Positions 21,226 to 21,384 of a DNA stretch of 21,384 nucleotides are shown here, one piece after another. The position numbers and the translations under genes were made by a program. Each line of letters opens with the position of its first letter. Position 1 is the stretch's first letter. Where the stretch lies: assembly GCA_050945855.1 (NCBI GenBank), contig JBMNTS010000021.1:1-21384 (forward strand), read 5' to 3'. This stretch comes from CAYSNP01 sp050945855 (GTDB taxonomy: Bacteria; Bacillota; Clostridia; Christensenellales; DTU072). The notes under the pieces are model-generated. The model was not told the DNA's origin. It worked only from the letters and a program-made list of their open reading frames with translations, and searched no databases.

Positions 21226-21384
21226 ATGAACATTATTGACATTGTGGAAAAAGAAGGAATGAAAGAAAATGTGCCCGAATTCAAAATCGGTGATACCGTA
21301 AAGGTATTCGTTAAGGTTGTGGAAGGCACCAGGGAACGTTTGCAGGCGTTTGAGGGCACGGTTATCGCCCGCAAAAACGGCAGC
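21226..21384 (+). CDS. rplS: 50S ribosomal protein L19, partial (3' end beyond window)
   Basis: Large-subunit protein at the interface with the 30S subunit. Only the first 53 residues are present, about half of the usual 115. They begin MNIIDIVEKEGMKENVPEF and include IGDTVKVFVKVVEGTRERLQ and AFEGTVIARKNGS, all standard L19. GGAGG at 21215-21219 precedes the ATG by six bases. The gene normally follows trmD directly, but here rbgA, rnhB and yraN come between. Confidence 0.95.
   Translation, partial: MNIIDIVEKEGMKENVPEFKIGDTVKVFVKVVEGTRERLQAFEGTVIARKNGS

Noticed and set aside
1..21384. tRNA genes, CRISPR arrays, insertion sequences, phage or defence genes
   Set aside because: I looked for repeats, transposase or integrase motifs and clover-leaf signals and saw none. 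Gene content is housekeeping throughout.

Overview
The window looks like a chromosomal core region of a Bacillota bacterium, most likely an uncultured Clostridia-type lineage. The reasons are the gene order of the second half (yggS-sepF-lspA-rluD, then ylxM-ffh-rpsP-khpA-rimM-trmD, then rbgA-rnhB-yraN and rplS), a clostridial-style purE-purC-purM-purN-purH-purD-purL operon with one very long PurL, purine riboswitch control, a PdaB-like deacetylase and Gram-positive Shine-Dalgarno sites. All supported genes are on the + strand and densely packed. I see no mobile element, tRNA, rRNA or CRISPR array.

Region 1 (1-10960) is purine uptake and synthesis. The window opens inside the 3' half of a purine riboswitch whose specificity base is C, so guanine-type. 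It is followed by a terminator and an AzgA/PbuG-type nucleobase permease. A strong intrinsic terminator hairpin separates the permease from purE and probably attenuates the pur genes. Then come purE, purC, purM, purN, purH, purD and purL, most of them overlapping or nearly touching. They cover GAR synthesis through SAICAR and then AICAR to IMP. purF, purB, purK and a separate purQ are not here. The striking point is that the PurL C-terminal glutaminase domain is full length but has Gly where the catalytic Cys is expected.

Region 2 (10961-13151) is a small accessory stretch: an unrecognised three-helix membrane protein, a membrane-anchored polysaccharide deacetylase with a TTG start, and a two-OB-fold SSB-like protein.

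Region 3 (13152-15817) is the cell-division and envelope cluster yggS-sepF-lspA-rluD. sepF and lspA share 59 bases, and lspA has a low-complexity acidic tail.

Region 4 (15814-21384) is the signal-recognition and ribosome-biogenesis cluster. A TTGACA promoter element inside the rluD stop starts ylxM-ffh, followed by rpsP, khpA, rimM, trmD, rbgA, rnhB and yraN. rplS is displaced from its usual place after trmD. It lies after yraN behind its own promoter and a structured leader, and runs off the window end.

Two genes (the membrane protein at 11019 and yggS at 13201) have sigma-A-like promoters whose predicted +1 is exactly the A of the ATG, with no Shine-Dalgarno. That suggests leaderless mRNAs, which are unusual for this phylum. 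I found no wholly new multi-gene system. The best leads are the nucleophile-less PurL glutaminase domain and the paired leaderless promoters.
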